From Bacillota bacterium (lineage in GTDB: Bacteria; Bacillota; Dethiobacteria; Dethiobacterales; Dethiobacteraceae): 43,737 nucleotides of DNA. Below the pieces are notes generated by a model. The model saw only the letters and a program-made list of their open reading frames with translations, was not told where the DNA came from and did not search any database. A program made the translations under genes and the position numbers. Positions 7,994-16,241 of this stretch are shown piece after piece (position 1 is the stretch's first letter; the number at the start of each line of letters is the position of its first letter). The DNA is taken from NCBI GenBank assembly GCA_012521345.1, contig JAAYMN010000082.1, positions 1 through 43,737 on the forward strand. Reading direction: 5' to 3'.

Positions 7994-8713
7994 TTACATC
8001 AGGCCGGTCAATTGTTTCAGCGCCTTTACTTCCTGCGCCGTCAGACGGCGCCATTCTCCCCGGCGCAGCCCTTTCAGCGTCAACGGCCCTAGTCGCACTC
8101 TTTTCAGGGACACTACCGGATGGTTTACCGCCTCCAGCATGCGGCGCACCTGCCGGTTGCGGCCTTCCTTCAGCGTCAGGGAAAGCAGCGAGGTGGGTCT
8201 GCCGCCCTTGACCAGGCGCACCTTTGCCGGCGCCGTCATGCCGTCGGCCAGCATGACGCCTGCCGCCAGCCGCTGCAGCGTTTCCCGGGAAGGCAGGTCC
8301 TTTACCCTGGCGAGATATTCCTTTTCAATGCCGTAAGACGGGTGGGTCAGGCGGTTGGCCAGTTCGCCGTCATTTGTCAGGAGGAGAAGACCGCTTGTAT
8401 CCCGGTCCAGGCGGCCCACCGGGAACACGCGCGCACCTGTGTCCCGCACCAGGTCCTTCACCGTGGGACGGCCATAAGGATCTTTCATGGTCGTCACGCA
8501 GCCTTCCGGCTTGTACAGCAGGATATACTCATATTTTTGGGCGGGGCGAACCGGGCGGTTGTCCACCTCAACCATGTCGGCGGCCGGGTCAACCAGCACA
8601 CCCATGCGCGTTATCTTTTTGCCGTTCACACGCACCCGCCCGGCGGCAATCATCTCTTCCGCGGCACGCCGGGAAGCCACGCCGCAGAGGGCCAGATATT
8701 TCTGCAAGCGCAT
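7994..8713 (-). CDS. rluB: pseudouridine synthase, RluB/RsuA type
   Basis: RNA pseudouridine synthase; RluB acts on a uridine of 23S rRNA helix 89. The N-terminal S4 RNA-binding domain spans residues 1-60 (MRLQKYLALCGVASRR). The catalytic core has GRLDRDTSGLL with catalytic Asp103, and the C-terminal block is KEGRNRQVRRM. It is 239 residues, typical. An ATG two codons earlier is possible, but AAGGA sits 7 bases before the chosen ATG. It follows ridA by about 30 bases and is the last gene of the dacB-spmAB run, as in Bacillus, where rluB also lies in this neighbourhood. Confidence 0.93.
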   Translation of the reverse strand: MRLQKYLALCGVASRRAAEEMIAAGRVRVNGKKITRMGVLVDPAADMVEVDNRPVRPAQKYEYILLYKPEGCVTTMKDPYGRPTVKDLVRDTGARVFPVGRLDRDTSGLLLLTNDGELANRLTHPSYGIEKEYLARVKDLPSRETLQRLAAGVMLADGMTAPAKVRLVKGGRPTSLLSLTLKEGRNRQVRRMLEAVNHPVVSLKRVRLGPLTLKGLRRGEWRRLTAQEVKALKQLTGLM

Positions 8714-8745
8714 TGCCATTTCCTTTTCTGCTCCTTTTCCCCGTG

Positions 8746-9204
8746 TCACTCCCGGGCAAGTTCGCAAATCAGCTCCACTTCCACCGCAGCGTTCAGGGGC
8801 AGTTCCGCCACGCCCACCGCACTGCGGGCATGTCCCTCCGCAAACAAGGCGGCCAGCAGCTCCGAGGCGCCGTTGAGGACGGCGGCCTGCCCCGTAAAGC
8901 CGGGGGCGCTGTTGACAAACCCGGTAACCTTCACTACCCGCCTGACCCGCTGCAAATCACCGACGGCAGCCTTGACGGCGGCCAGCGCATTCAGCGCGCA
9001 CAAGCGCGACGCCTGGTAACCGTCTTCCACAGCCAGGTCGGCCCCCACTTTGCCGCTGTAGCGCAGGGTGCCGTCAGCTGTGGGCAGCTGGCCTGACGTA
9101 TAAACAAATGCCCCGGCAACAACGGCAGGAACGTAGGCTCCCACAGGTGCAGCCACCTCAGGCAGCTTAAGTCCCAGCGACGACAGTTTGGCAGTGATGT
9201 CCAT
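8746..9204 (-). CDS. RidA/YjgF family protein (longer, about 150-residue subfamily)
   Basis: RidA-like trimeric fold. Canonical RidA hydrolyses reactive enamine/imine intermediates from amino acid catabolism, but the longer subfamily is not well characterised. Seen here are AFVYTSGQLPTADG, a central YQASRLCALNALAAVKA helix and the C-terminal AVGVAELPLNAAVEVELI. The canonical Arg that binds the substrate carboxylate is not obvious at its usual place, where ARSAVGV replaces the usual RSTVEV-type segment. The frame is open upstream, but AGGAGG before the ATG at 9204 sets 152 residues. It lies between spmB and rluB with short gaps. Confidence 0.88.
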   Translation of the reverse strand: MDITAKLSSLGLKLPEVAAPVGAYVPAVVAGAFVYTSGQLPTADGTLRYSGKVGADLAVEDGYQASRLCALNALAAVKAAVGDLQRVRRVVKVTGFVNSAPGFTGQAAVLNGASELLAALFAEGHARSAVGVAELPLNAAVEVELICELARE

Positions 9205-9261
9205 GTTTTTCCTCCTGCGTTTTCTTCCCATAATACAGGAAAGGGAGGAGCTGCGCAAGTC

Positions 9262-9798
9262 TCAGCCGAAAAAAAGCGTGCAAATGACAAGGGTGGCGGC
9301 AAAGGCGGCAAAATCCGCAATCAGTCCCACCGCCAGGGCATGGCGGATTTTGCGGATCCCGACTGAACCGAAATAGACGGTCAGGATGTAGAAGGTGGTA
9401 TCGGTACTGCCCTGCATGGTGGAAGCCACCCGGCCGATAAAAGAATCGGGGCCGTAACTGTTCAGTATTTCCGCCGTAATGCCTAAAGCCCCGCTGCCGG
9501 AAAGGGGCCGCATTAGGGCCAGGGGCAGGATTTCCCCCGGAATGTGGAAACGTGTAAGGAGCGGTTCCAAAAAACCTACCAAAAGGTCAATGGCGCCGGA
9601 GGCACGCAAAAGGCCGATGGCCACAATCATGGCCACCAGATAGGGAATCAGCGTGATGGAAGTCTGAAAGCCGTCCCTGGCTCCTTCCACAAAGGTATCA
9701 AAGACATCAACTTTTTTGTAAACGGCATAAACCAGAGCGAGCAAAAGAAAGAGCGGGATGCTCCAGGCGGCAACCGTTTGCAGCAGATTTTGCAGCAT
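9262..9798 (-). CDS. spmB: spore maturation protein B
   Basis: Membrane protein required with SpmA for proper dehydration of the spore core; the transported molecule is unknown. It is 178 residues with several hydrophobic segments. It carries family blocks such as ALVYAVYKKVDVFDTFVEGA and PLSGSGALGITAEI, then STMQGSTDTTFYILTVYFGSVG (nucleoside-recognition or Gate domain). The ATG at 9798 has GAGG upstream and starts two bases after the spmA stop. Order dacB-spmA-spmB matches Bacillus. Confidence 0.96.
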   Translation of the reverse strand: MLQNLLQTVAAWSIPLFLLLALVYAVYKKVDVFDTFVEGARDGFQTSITLIPYLVAMIVAIGLLRASGAIDLLVGFLEPLLTRFHIPGEILPLALMRPLSGSGALGITAEILNSYGPDSFIGRVASTMQGSTDTTFYILTVYFGSVGIRKIRHALAVGLIADFAAFAATLVICTLFFG

Positions 9799-9800
9799 TT

Positions 9801-10391
9801 TTACCTCCTCCCGGCGCGGGAGAAGTTCCGCAGCAGCCGTTCTGCCAGAATGCCGGTTGTCCAGGCAACCAGCGTGGCCAGGATGGTTGTACCCACAATT
9901 TCCGTAGGGTTGCGGGAACCGCTGGCCGCCCGCAGGGCAATCACCGTGGTGGGAATCAACGTGATGCTGCTGGTATTGACGGCCAAGAAGGTGCACATCT
10001 CGTCACTGGCACTTTCCGCGTGAGGGTTGAGGTTTTGCAGCTCTTGCATTGCCTTCAGGCCGAAAGGAGTGGCAGCACTGCCCATCCCCAGCAAGTTGGC
10101 GCTCATATTCATTAAAATGGCATGAACGGCGGGATGATTCTGCGGCAGGCGGGGAAACAACAAGACTGACAGCGGGCGCAGTATTTTTACCACCCAGTGG
10201 ATCAGGCCGCTCTTCTCGATAATTTTCATTATTCCCAGCCAGAAAGTCATCACGCTGATCATGGAAAAAGCCACAGCGACCGCCTGTTCAGCGGAGGCAA
10301 AAATGGCCTCGCTCACGGCACCAATTCTGCCTGTGGCCGCAGCCACCACCAGGCCGACAAACATCATGGCAAACCAGATGAAGTTAATCAC
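9801..10391 (-). CDS. spmA: spore maturation protein A
   Basis: Gate/nucleoside-recognition domain membrane protein, 196 residues, acting with SpmB in spore core dehydration. Recognised by FWLGIMKIIEKSGL, NMSANLLGMGSAATPFGLKAM and FLAVNTSSITLIPTTVIALR. The start is GTG at 10391, with AGGCGGTG 8 bases upstream. It lies 47 bases after the dacB stop and 2 bases before spmB. Confidence 0.96.
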   Translation of the reverse strand: MINFIWFAMMFVGLVVAAATGRIGAVSEAIFASAEQAVAVAFSMISVMTFWLGIMKIIEKSGLIHWVVKILRPLSVLLFPRLPQNHPAVHAILMNMSANLLGMGSAATPFGLKAMQELQNLNPHAESASDEMCTFLAVNTSSITLIPTTVIALRAASGSRNPTEIVGTTILATLVAWTTGILAERLLRNFSRAGRR

Positions 10392-10438
10392 TTGCCAAAC
10401 ACCGCCTGTTACTGGATTAAGCCCGCCGCGCCTGTGCT

Positions 10439-11554
10439 TCAGAACAGGTTCCGGAAAAAAGTTACCAGCCTGTGCAGCAGGCTGCCTCTTTCCACTGTCT
10501 CCGCCGCCACCAGGGGCGTCTGGGCTACATGCTGCCTGCCGAAATAAACATGCAGAATTCCCAGCTGTTGCCCTTTCTGGACGGGCGCCGTTATTTCCTC
10601 ATTCACTTCAAACTCATAGCGCAGATACTCCGCTTCGTTTTCTTTCAGAGGCAATCCTATGCTCCTGGCGGCGACCAGGGCTACTTTTTCCTCGCGCCCT
10701 TTGCGTATTTCAGCCGTCACCAGGGGCTGGCCGGCAGTTATTACTTCCTGCCAGGAATAATGTGTAAAGCCAAAATCAAGCAATTTTTGCGTGTCTTCCC
10801 ACATTTGCGGCGCATTTAACACCACGGATACCAGGCGCCAGCCGTCCCGGGAGGCGGCCCCGACAAAGCAGCGCCCCGCCGGCGTGGTCCACCCCGTTTT
10901 GATGCCTTCCGCTCCTTCATACATGAAAAGCAGCCTGTTTTGGTTGCGCAAAACCCGGTCATAAGGGCGCCCCGTCCAGGAGATCTTTTTCTCCGGTGTA
11001 GCCGCCACTTCCCGGAATTTTAGCAGGCTCATGGCATGGGCGGCAATCAGTGCCAGGTCATAAGCCGTAGTATAATGATTCTCATGATCAAGCCCGTGCG
11101 GGTTCATAAAACTGGTCTGCTTCGCCCCCAGCTGGCGGGCGCGTTCTGTCATCATGGCCGCAAAATTTTCCACCGACCCTCCCAGGTGTTCGGCAATGGC
11201 AACGGCGGCGTCATTGCCGGAACGCAGGATCAGGCCGTAGAGCAGTTCTTCCAGGGTTTTTGTCTCACCGGCCTCCAGGTCTATGGAGGAGCCTTCCACC
11301 TGGGCGGCATACTCGCTGATCTTGACCACATCGTCCAGCTTTCCAGACTCAATGGCCAGAATAGCCGTCATGATCTTGGTAGTGCTGGCCATGGGCAGCT
11401 GCTCGTAAGCATTTTTACTGAAAAGGATTCTTTTTGTTGCCGCATCCAGGACAATGGCTGCCTTGGCAGTGACATTAGGCGGCTCCTGCGCCTGCGCCTT
11501 TCCTGCAAGCAAAAGGCAAAGCACCGCAATTAACCACACTATTGCCTTACGCAT
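10439..11554 (-). CDS. dacB: D-alanyl-D-alanine carboxypeptidase (spore cortex type)
   Basis: Low-molecular-weight penicillin-binding protein, peptidase family S11. A signal peptide (about 1-22, ending AQAQ) leads to the catalytic domain. STTK is at residues 57-60 with the nucleophile Ser57, SGN at 112-114 and KTG at 219-221. The C-terminal beta domain follows from about residue 280. In B. subtilis DacB (PBP5*) trims cortex peptides in the mother cell, and its place before spmA-spmB supports that role here. The ATG at 11554 is 7 bases after AGGGGG; one at 11560 is too close to it. It is about 33% longer in frame upstream, but that part has no protein-like character. Confidence 0.93.
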   Translation of the reverse strand: MRKAIVWLIAVLCLLLAGKAQAQEPPNVTAKAAIVLDAATKRILFSKNAYEQLPMASTTKIMTAILAIESGKLDDVVKISEYAAQVEGSSIDLEAGETKTLEELLYGLILRSGNDAAVAIAEHLGGSVENFAAMMTERARQLGAKQTSFMNPHGLDHENHYTTAYDLALIAAHAMSLLKFREVAATPEKKISWTGRPYDRVLRNQNRLLFMYEGAEGIKTGWTTPAGRCFVGAASRDGWRLVSVVLNAPQMWEDTQKLLDFGFTHYSWQEVITAGQPLVTAEIRKGREEKVALVAARSIGLPLKENEAEYLRYEFEVNEEITAPVQKGQQLGILHVYFGRQHVAQTPLVAAETVERGSLLHRLVTFFRNLF

Positions 11555-11688
11555 TTGCATTCCCCCTCGCACAACACGGAACTTCCCCGACTCCTCCCGA
11601 TGGCGGCACGACGAATGTCCGGGCAAGAAAAAAGCCATGCTTATAGTTATTCACATGGCCTTGGGAATATGAGATTGTCTTCTTGTTC

Positions 11689-12162
11689 CTAAAGCTGGTA
11701 GTGCAGCCTGTTGTCCGTCCCGCCGGGTGCAGCGGCGCCACCATTTTTGCTTGTCTTGTTGGTGGCGCCTGCGGCCCCCTTCAGCTGGTCTATGATTTGC
11801 GGTGCCACATCCATAATGCGGTCAAAAACGGCATTCCGGTCGACAGGCAGCAGCCGCACCTGGCCTGTATTGCTGACAACCAGGAACGCCACCGGCTGGA
11901 CAGAGACGCCGCCGCCGCTGCCGCCGCCGAAGGGCAGAGAGCCTTGCCCCGCCTCGTCTTTTTTCCCTTTTTTCTCTTCTTCCTGGCTGCTTTCAAATTC
12001 ACTGCCGCCGGCGGCAAAGCCAAAAGATACACGGGAAATGGGTATGATCGTTGTGCCGTCGTGTGTTTCCACCGGATCGCCGATAATGGTGTTTACATCC
12101 ACCATTTCCTTAATATTTTCCATTGCCGTTTTCATTAATCCCTGAATAGGATGTTCCTGCAT
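11689..12162 (-). CDS. ytfJ: YtfJ/GerW family sporulation protein
   Basis: YtfJ (GerW) is a small spore protein family needed for normal germination in Bacillus; the biochemical role is unknown. The N-terminus HPIQGLMKTAMENIKEMVD and GDPVETHDGTTIIPISRVSFGF are diagnostic. A charged Glu/Lys-rich patch precedes the glycine-rich GGGSGGGVSVQPVAFLVV. The C-terminal tail after about residue 140 is variable and rich in Gly, Ala and Asn. The frame runs upstream into the ytfI gene, but GAGGGGG before the ATG at 12162 fixes the start. It begins two bases after the ytfI stop. Confidence 0.94.
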   Translation of the reverse strand: MQEHPIQGLMKTAMENIKEMVDVNTIIGDPVETHDGTTIIPISRVSFGFAAGGSEFESSQEEEKKGKKDEAGQGSLPFGGGSGGGVSVQPVAFLVVSNTGQVRLLPVDRNAVFDRIMDVAPQIIDQLKGAAGATNKTSKNGGAAAPGGTDNRLHYQL

Positions 12163-12164
12163 TA

Positions 12165-12806
12165 CTACTTGCCCCCTCTGCTTTTCGTGAATAAAAACAT
12201 GAGTGCAGCCAAGGCCAAATGGCCGATCCGAAATGACATCTCCGCATCCAGGTACAGGTCGACGCCCGCCCTGGTATAAAGCGGCCGGAACGTAAGTTCG
12301 GGCTTTGTTGCAAAGCGCAGGTATTGCTGCAACAGGGCCAGCATACTGCCGGCAAAGGCCCAGAAACTGCCGACTGCCAGGCCCGTCAGGGCGGCATCTC
12401 CCGTGCCGCAGGCAAGCCTGCAGACAAACTTTTCCACTGCCACGGTCCGGGCAATAAAACTCAATATTTTGGTCAAAACTTTCCTGCTGCTGTAAAGCCG
12501 GCGCAGGTGCGCGCGCATTTTCCGCCACTCAACGGAAAGTAGAGAAAGACTTTCTTTCCGCTCCCGCAGCAGCTTCTCCTCACCGGTTTTCAGCTCCGCT
12601 TCCATGGTCAGGGAAAACGGCGACTCCCGCCGCAGCAAAGGTATTTCCACGCTGAAGCGCAGCAGGGAAAAAAAAGTGTTGACCCGCAGGGCTAAAAAAT
12701 CATCTTTATTTTCCCTAACAAAAAAAAGATTTATGCGTACCGGCACCAGCAGAACCAGCAGTACAACGCAGGCATAAACGGGAAAAAGAAGAAATACCAG
12801 CTTCAT
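12165..12806 (-). CDS. ytfI: DUF2953 membrane protein (YtfI-like)
   Basis: 213-residue protein of the DUF2953 family, the regular partner of YtfJ in spore formers; function unknown. It starts with a hydrophobic anchor (about 1-25). A basic middle region is rich in Arg, Lys and Glu, and a C-terminal LTFRPLYTRAGVDLYLDAEMSFRIGHL is typical of the family. The last hydrophobic stretch near the C-terminus may be a second membrane segment. GGTGGAAG precedes the ATG. It is separated from the upstream foldase gene by a strong terminator, so it probably has its own sporulation promoter, which I could not place. Confidence 0.85.
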   Translation of the reverse strand: MKLVFLLFPVYACVVLLVLLVPVRINLFFVRENKDDFLALRVNTFFSLLRFSVEIPLLRRESPFSLTMEAELKTGEEKLLRERKESLSLLSVEWRKMRAHLRRLYSSRKVLTKILSFIARTVAVEKFVCRLACGTGDAALTGLAVGSFWAFAGSMLALLQQYLRFATKPELTFRPLYTRAGVDLYLDAEMSFRIGHLALAALMFLFTKSRGGK

Positions 12807-12865
12807 GCTTCCACCACGGCAAAGAGTTTATTTTTACCATGTCCAAAGCAAGGGAAAAAATGCAT

Positions 12866-12895
12866 AAAACCCGGCAGCTGTTGTTGCCGGGTTTT
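12866..12895 (-). terminator. terminator after the foldase gene
   Basis: Perfect inverted repeat AAAACCCGGCA / TGCCGGGTTTT with a short loop, just past the foldase stop codon. Both arms end in A/T runs, so it could work in both directions. Confidence 0.85.
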
Positions 12896-12904
12896 GCTTT
12901 TTAC

Positions 12905-13774
12905 CTATAATTTTGTTTCCACCGTGGCCGCTTTGCGCAGTTCGGCATATTCCGTTTCCATCTGCGCGGCGATTTTCTCATTTTCCAGGTCCTCGCGCAC
13001 CTTGTCTTCCACTTCGGAAAATGTTACCTCGCGAGCTTCCTGGATCCCAAGCACCTCAATGATATGGTAGCCGTGGTCCGTCTTTACCGCCTTGTCAATG
13101 AGGCCGACGGGAGCACTGAAGACGGCATCCTCAAATTCCTTTACCATTTTACCTTTGCCGAACTTGCCCAGGTCGCCGCCTTTTTCCTTGGAACCCGGGT
13201 CGGTGGAATATTCCTTGGCCAGTTCGGCAAAATCCTCGCCATTTTTCAGCTTTTGCAGAATTTCGGCCGCTTCTTCCTCGGTTTTCACCAGGATATGCCG
13301 GGCATGGACTTCATGCGGAATATTGAACTTTTCCTGATTGTCGGCAAAATGCTTATGCACTTCTTCTTCAGTCACTGTGGTCTTGCCGCGGACTATTTCT
13401 TTCAGCAACAGATTGACACGGATGTTGTTTTTCAGGGTCTCTTCCGTCAGGCCGTACTGGGAGAGAATCGTTTCAAAGTATTCCTGGGAGCCGCCGGCGA
13501 GATCTTCTCTCATCTTGTCCACCTCTGCCGCCACCTCCTCATCAGTGACTTTGATGCCTTCTTTCTTTGCCGCCTGCATAATCACACGTTCACTGATGAG
13601 CTGTTCCAGTACATACTCGCCCCTGCTTGCCACAAGTTCCCGGTAAAGTTCTTCCTTTGTAATCTTTTCTCCGTTGACAGTGGCCACCACTTCATCATGC
13701 GCCAGGGCATATACTGCCACCCCGACAGCAATCACAAGCAGCACGGCCAGGATCAGGTTCAGGTATTTTTTCAT
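12905..13774 (-). CDS. prsA: membrane-anchored parvulin-type peptidyl-prolyl isomerase (PrsA/SurA-like foldase)
   Basis: Extracytoplasmic foldase assisting secreted proteins. An N-terminal hydrophobic segment (about 4-24) is followed by a SurA-like N-domain ([13 protein letters not shown] to about residue 145). The parvulin rotamase domain spans about 153-245, with [13 protein letters not shown] and the [14 protein letters not shown] block. A charged C-terminal helix closes the 289 residues. Unlike Bacillus PrsA there is no lipobox cysteine, so it is either anchored by its signal segment or cleaved after the ALA at 23-25. GAGGTG precedes the ATG. A palindrome lies 23 bases upstream and an extended -10 promoter about 90 bases upstream. 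Confidence 0.88.
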   Translation of the reverse strand: MKKYLNLILAVLLVIAVGVAVYALAHDEVVATVNGEKITKEELYRELVASRGEYVLEQLISERVIMQAAKKEGIKVTDEEVAAEVDKMREDLAGGSQEYFETILSQYGLTEETLKNNIRVNLLLKEIVRGKTTVTEEEVHKHFADNQEKFNIPHEVHARHILVKTEEEAAEILQKLKNGEDFAELAKEYSTDPGSKEKGGDLGKFGKGKMVKEFEDAVFSAPVGLIDKAVKTDHGYHIIEVLGIQEAREVTFSEVEDKVREDLENEKIAAQMETEYAELRKAATVETKL

Positions 13775-13797
13775 CAGTTTTCTTCACCTCATCGTAT

Positions 13798-13810
13798 GGT
13801 CACAGTGACC
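13798..13810. promoter_or_regulatory. perfect palindrome GGTCACAGTGACC before the foldase gene
   Basis: A 13-base perfect dyad (GGTCAC-A-GTGACC) lies between the putative promoter and the start codon of the foldase gene. It could be an operator for a dimeric regulator or a short leader hairpin. I do not recognise the site. Confidence 0.45.
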
Positions 13811-13860
13811 TTATTTGGCCCGCAGCGTTGCGTTGAAAAGCAGCTAAAGAAACACTGACT

Positions 13861-13869
13861 ATTGTAACA
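13861..13869 (-). promoter_or_regulatory. extended -10 promoter for the foldase gene
   Basis: Minus strand TGTTACAAT, a TGn-extended -10 (TACAAT, 5/6). I see no good -35 at 17 bases. The start would fall about 80 bases before the gene. Confidence 0.45.
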
Positions 13870-13927
13870 GGCAATTGTGACAAAGTTATGGACAAAGTGT
13901 ACAGATCCCGTAATATCCCGGCGCCTT

Positions 13928-14434
13928 TTACTTTGGCGGTGCCAGCTGCGGCAGCTCAGACAGATCCTTCAGCCCGAAATATTTCAGGAACTCTTTTGTC
14001 GTGCCGTAAAGAACGGGCCGCCCCGGTGCATCCTTGCGGCCCGCCACCCGGATAAACCGCCGCTTTTGCAGCGTTTCCAGAACTGAATCCACTTTCACGC
14101 CACGGACTGCTTCAATCTCCACCCGTGTTACAGGCTGCCTGTAGGCAATAATGGCCAAAGTTTCCAGGGCAGCCTGGGAAAGGGTGAAGCTTTTCTCTCC
14201 GGTATAAAGTTTTTCCACGACGGCAGCCGCTTCCGGCTTGGTTGCCAGCTGGAAACCGCCGGCCAGCTCTATTACCTGCAGGCCGCGATCCGCCGCCGCA
14301 TACTCCTTTTGCAGCTCTTGCAAAGCCTGTCTGACCGCCTTTGTCTCCGCTCCGACAAGTTCAGCCAGTTTCGCCGGCGGCAGCGGCTCTTCCGTCACAA
14401 AAAGCAATGCCTCCAAAAGCGGTTTTAGCTCCAT
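13928..14434 (-). CDS. scpB: segregation and condensation protein B
   Basis: ScpB forms a dimer of winged-helix domains that binds ScpA and SMC in the condensin complex for chromosome segregation. It is 168 residues with the diagnostic blocks LLEALLFVTEEPL, ALETLAIIAYRQPVTR and the YGTTKEFLKYFGL tail. ATG at 14434, 21 bases after the scpA stop. The scpA-scpB order is conserved in Firmicutes. The 153 bases downstream hold no hairpin I can support. Confidence 0.97.
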   Translation of the reverse strand: MELKPLLEALLFVTEEPLPPAKLAELVGAETKAVRQALQELQKEYAAADRGLQVIELAGGFQLATKPEAAAVVEKLYTGEKSFTLSQAALETLAIIAYRQPVTRVEIEAVRGVKVDSVLETLQKRRFIRVAGRKDAPGRPVLYGTTKEFLKYFGLKDLSELPQLAPPK

Positions 14435-14455
14435 GCGTTTCCGCTTCCTCCCCGC

Positions 14456-15190
14456 TTACGATTTCCGCATCACCAGCAGCCGCCCGAACGGGCCGGATTG
14501 CCAGACAACTATTTTCCGCAAACGGATCAGTTCCAGCAGAGCAATAAAAGTGGTTATGATTTCAGCAATGCCGGCCTGGGGGGAAAAAAGCTCACGGAAA
14601 TCTACCCCGTCTTTTTTTCCCCGCACTGCTTTGAGTACCGCCTGCATCTTGTCCTGGACCGAGAGATCGTCCGGCGCAATTTCCTGCGGCTGCCTTTCCC
14701 GCTCCGTCAACAGGCGCTGAAAAGCTTCCAGCAGCGCAGGCAGCGTTACCCCGGCAAGGGTAATTTCTTCGTCCGGATTTACCAAAAGTGCCTTTCCGCC
14801 CAGGGAACGAATGTAAACACGCTTTTGGGCGGCTTCACAGCGCCGCAGCTCGGCGGCCACATCCCGGAAATAACGGTACTCCAGCAGGCGCTGCACCAGC
14901 TCCTCCCGGGAATCAATGACCGGCATTTCCTCTTCTTCCGTCTCCGCCACCTCCACCGTTTCCGGCAAAAGTTTCTTCGATTTCAGTTTCAGCAGGGTGG
15001 CGGCCATCACCAGAAATTCCGCGGCAATTTCCAGATTGAGCTCCTGCATCTCCCTTAATGCCTGCAGATATTGCGAGGTGATCTCGGCGACGGAAATTTC
15101 ATAGATATCCACTTCTGCCTTTTCAATCAGGTGAAAAAGCAGGGCAAAGGGACCGGAAAAAACGGGCAGGTTGACCTGTAAATCCACCAA
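14456..15190 (-). CDS. scpA: segregation and condensation protein A
   Basis: Kleisin subunit of the bacterial SMC condensin, bridging SMC heads and ScpB. It is 244 residues, normal for the family. The N-terminal SMC-binding part has FSGPFALLFHLIEKAEVDIYEI and the helix AAEFLVMAATLLKLKSKKLLP. An acidic linker and the C-terminal winged helix (VDFRELFSPQ, ITTFIALLELIRL) follow. The start is GTG at 15190, preceded by AAGGAAG. It follows trpS by 45 bases. Confidence 0.97.
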   Translation of the reverse strand: MVDLQVNLPVFSGPFALLFHLIEKAEVDIYEISVAEITSQYLQALREMQELNLEIAAEFLVMAATLLKLKSKKLLPETVEVAETEEEEMPVIDSREELVQRLLEYRYFRDVAAELRRCEAAQKRVYIRSLGGKALLVNPDEEITLAGVTLPALLEAFQRLLTERERQPQEIAPDDLSVQDKMQAVLKAVRGKKDGVDFRELFSPQAGIAEIITTFIALLELIRLRKIVVWQSGPFGRLLVMRKS

Positions 15191-15235
15191 AGTCTTCCTT
15201 TCCTGAAAAATGAGCCGGCGGAAAGCGCGCCCCTG

Positions 15236-16228
15236 TTACAAGTTCAGATTCATGGCTGCTCTGACCTGCTCCATGGTTTCAGCAGCCACCGCCGAGGCGC
15301 GCTTGGCTCCTTCCCGGAGAATATCGCGGATATAGTCCCGCCTGCCCTCTAGCGCCAGGCGTTTTTCATAAATCGGCTCCAGGTAGGCCGTCAGGCGGTC
15401 GGCCAGCATTTTTTTGCACTGGACGCAGCCGATTTCCCCCTTGCGGCAGACATCGGCCACCGCAGCCACGTCATCGGGGCTGAAAACATTGTGGAAGGCA
15501 AATACGGTACAGACATCCGGATTACCGGGGTCGTTTTTCCTGATTCGCCCCGGGTCGGTTATCATCTGGCTGACTTTTTTCCGTACGGAGTCAGGAGGCT
15601 CAGACATGTTGATGGTGTTGCCGTAAGATTTGCTCATTTTGCGCCCGTCGATGCCGGGCAGCAGCCTGACCTTGTTCAGGAGCACTTCCGGTTCCGGGAA
15701 AAACTTTGTGCCGTAAAGATAATTAAAACGGCGGGCAATTTCCCTGGTTATTTCCACATGGGGAATTTGGTCTTCACCAACCGGCACCGCCTGGGCACGA
15801 TACAACAGGATATCGGCAGCCATCAGTAGGGGGTAGCCCAAAAATCCGTAAGTGGCCAGGTTTTTCTCCCGGAGCTGTTCAATCTGGTCCTTATAAGTCG
15901 GTACACGCTCCAGCCAGGAAAGCGGCGTGAACATGGAAAGCAAAAGGTGCAGTTCCGCATGCTCTTTCACGTCAGACTGGCGGAAAATAACAGCCTTCTC
16001 TGGATCCAGGCCGGCGGCAAGCCAGTCAATTACCATCTGGTAAGTGTTTTCCTGCAGCTCGGAGGTATCTTCATAAGCAGTGGTCAGGGCATGCAAGTCA
16101 ACCACACAGAAAAAGCAGCGGTAATTATGCTGCAACTTGACCCAGTTGTCAAGTGCCCCCAGCAGGTTGCCCAACTGAAGACGGGCTGTGGGGCGCATGC
16201 CGCTAAAAACAATTTTTTGCTGCTCCAT
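15236..16228 (-). CDS. trpS: tryptophan--tRNA ligase
   Basis: Class Ic aminoacyl-tRNA synthetase charging tRNA-Trp. It is 330 residues. The HIGH-equivalent GNLLG is at 20-24 in the FSGMRPTARLQLGNLLGAL block, and KMSKS is at 197-201. The tryptophan-pocket region (YGFLGYPLLMAADILLY, VPVGEDQIPHVEITREIARRFN) is intact. AAGGAG precedes the ATG at 16228. The gene starts 13 bases after the M50 protease stop, so there is no room for the T-box leader that often controls trpS in Gram-positives. Confidence 0.97.
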   Translation of the reverse strand: MEQQKIVFSGMRPTARLQLGNLLGALDNWVKLQHNYRCFFCVVDLHALTTAYEDTSELQENTYQMVIDWLAAGLDPEKAVIFRQSDVKEHAELHLLLSMFTPLSWLERVPTYKDQIEQLREKNLATYGFLGYPLLMAADILLYRAQAVPVGEDQIPHVEITREIARRFNYLYGTKFFPEPEVLLNKVRLLPGIDGRKMSKSYGNTINMSEPPDSVRKKVSQMITDPGRIRKNDPGNPDVCTVFAFHNVFSPDDVAAVADVCRKGEIGCVQCKKMLADRLTAYLEPIYEKRLALEGRRDYIRDILREGAKRASAVAAETMEQVRAAMNLNL

Positions 16229-16241
16229 GGCAAGACTCCTT

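Noticed and set aside
11689-12528. Single frame spanning ytfI and ytfJ, possible fusion or frameshift
   Set aside because: The upstream part is an out-of-frame reading of ytfI, which itself is intact; ytfJ has its own RBS and ATG at 12162.
16229-16241. T-box leader for trpS
   Set aside because: Only 13 bases separate trpS from the preceding gene and no T-box sequence is seen further upstream in the coding region.
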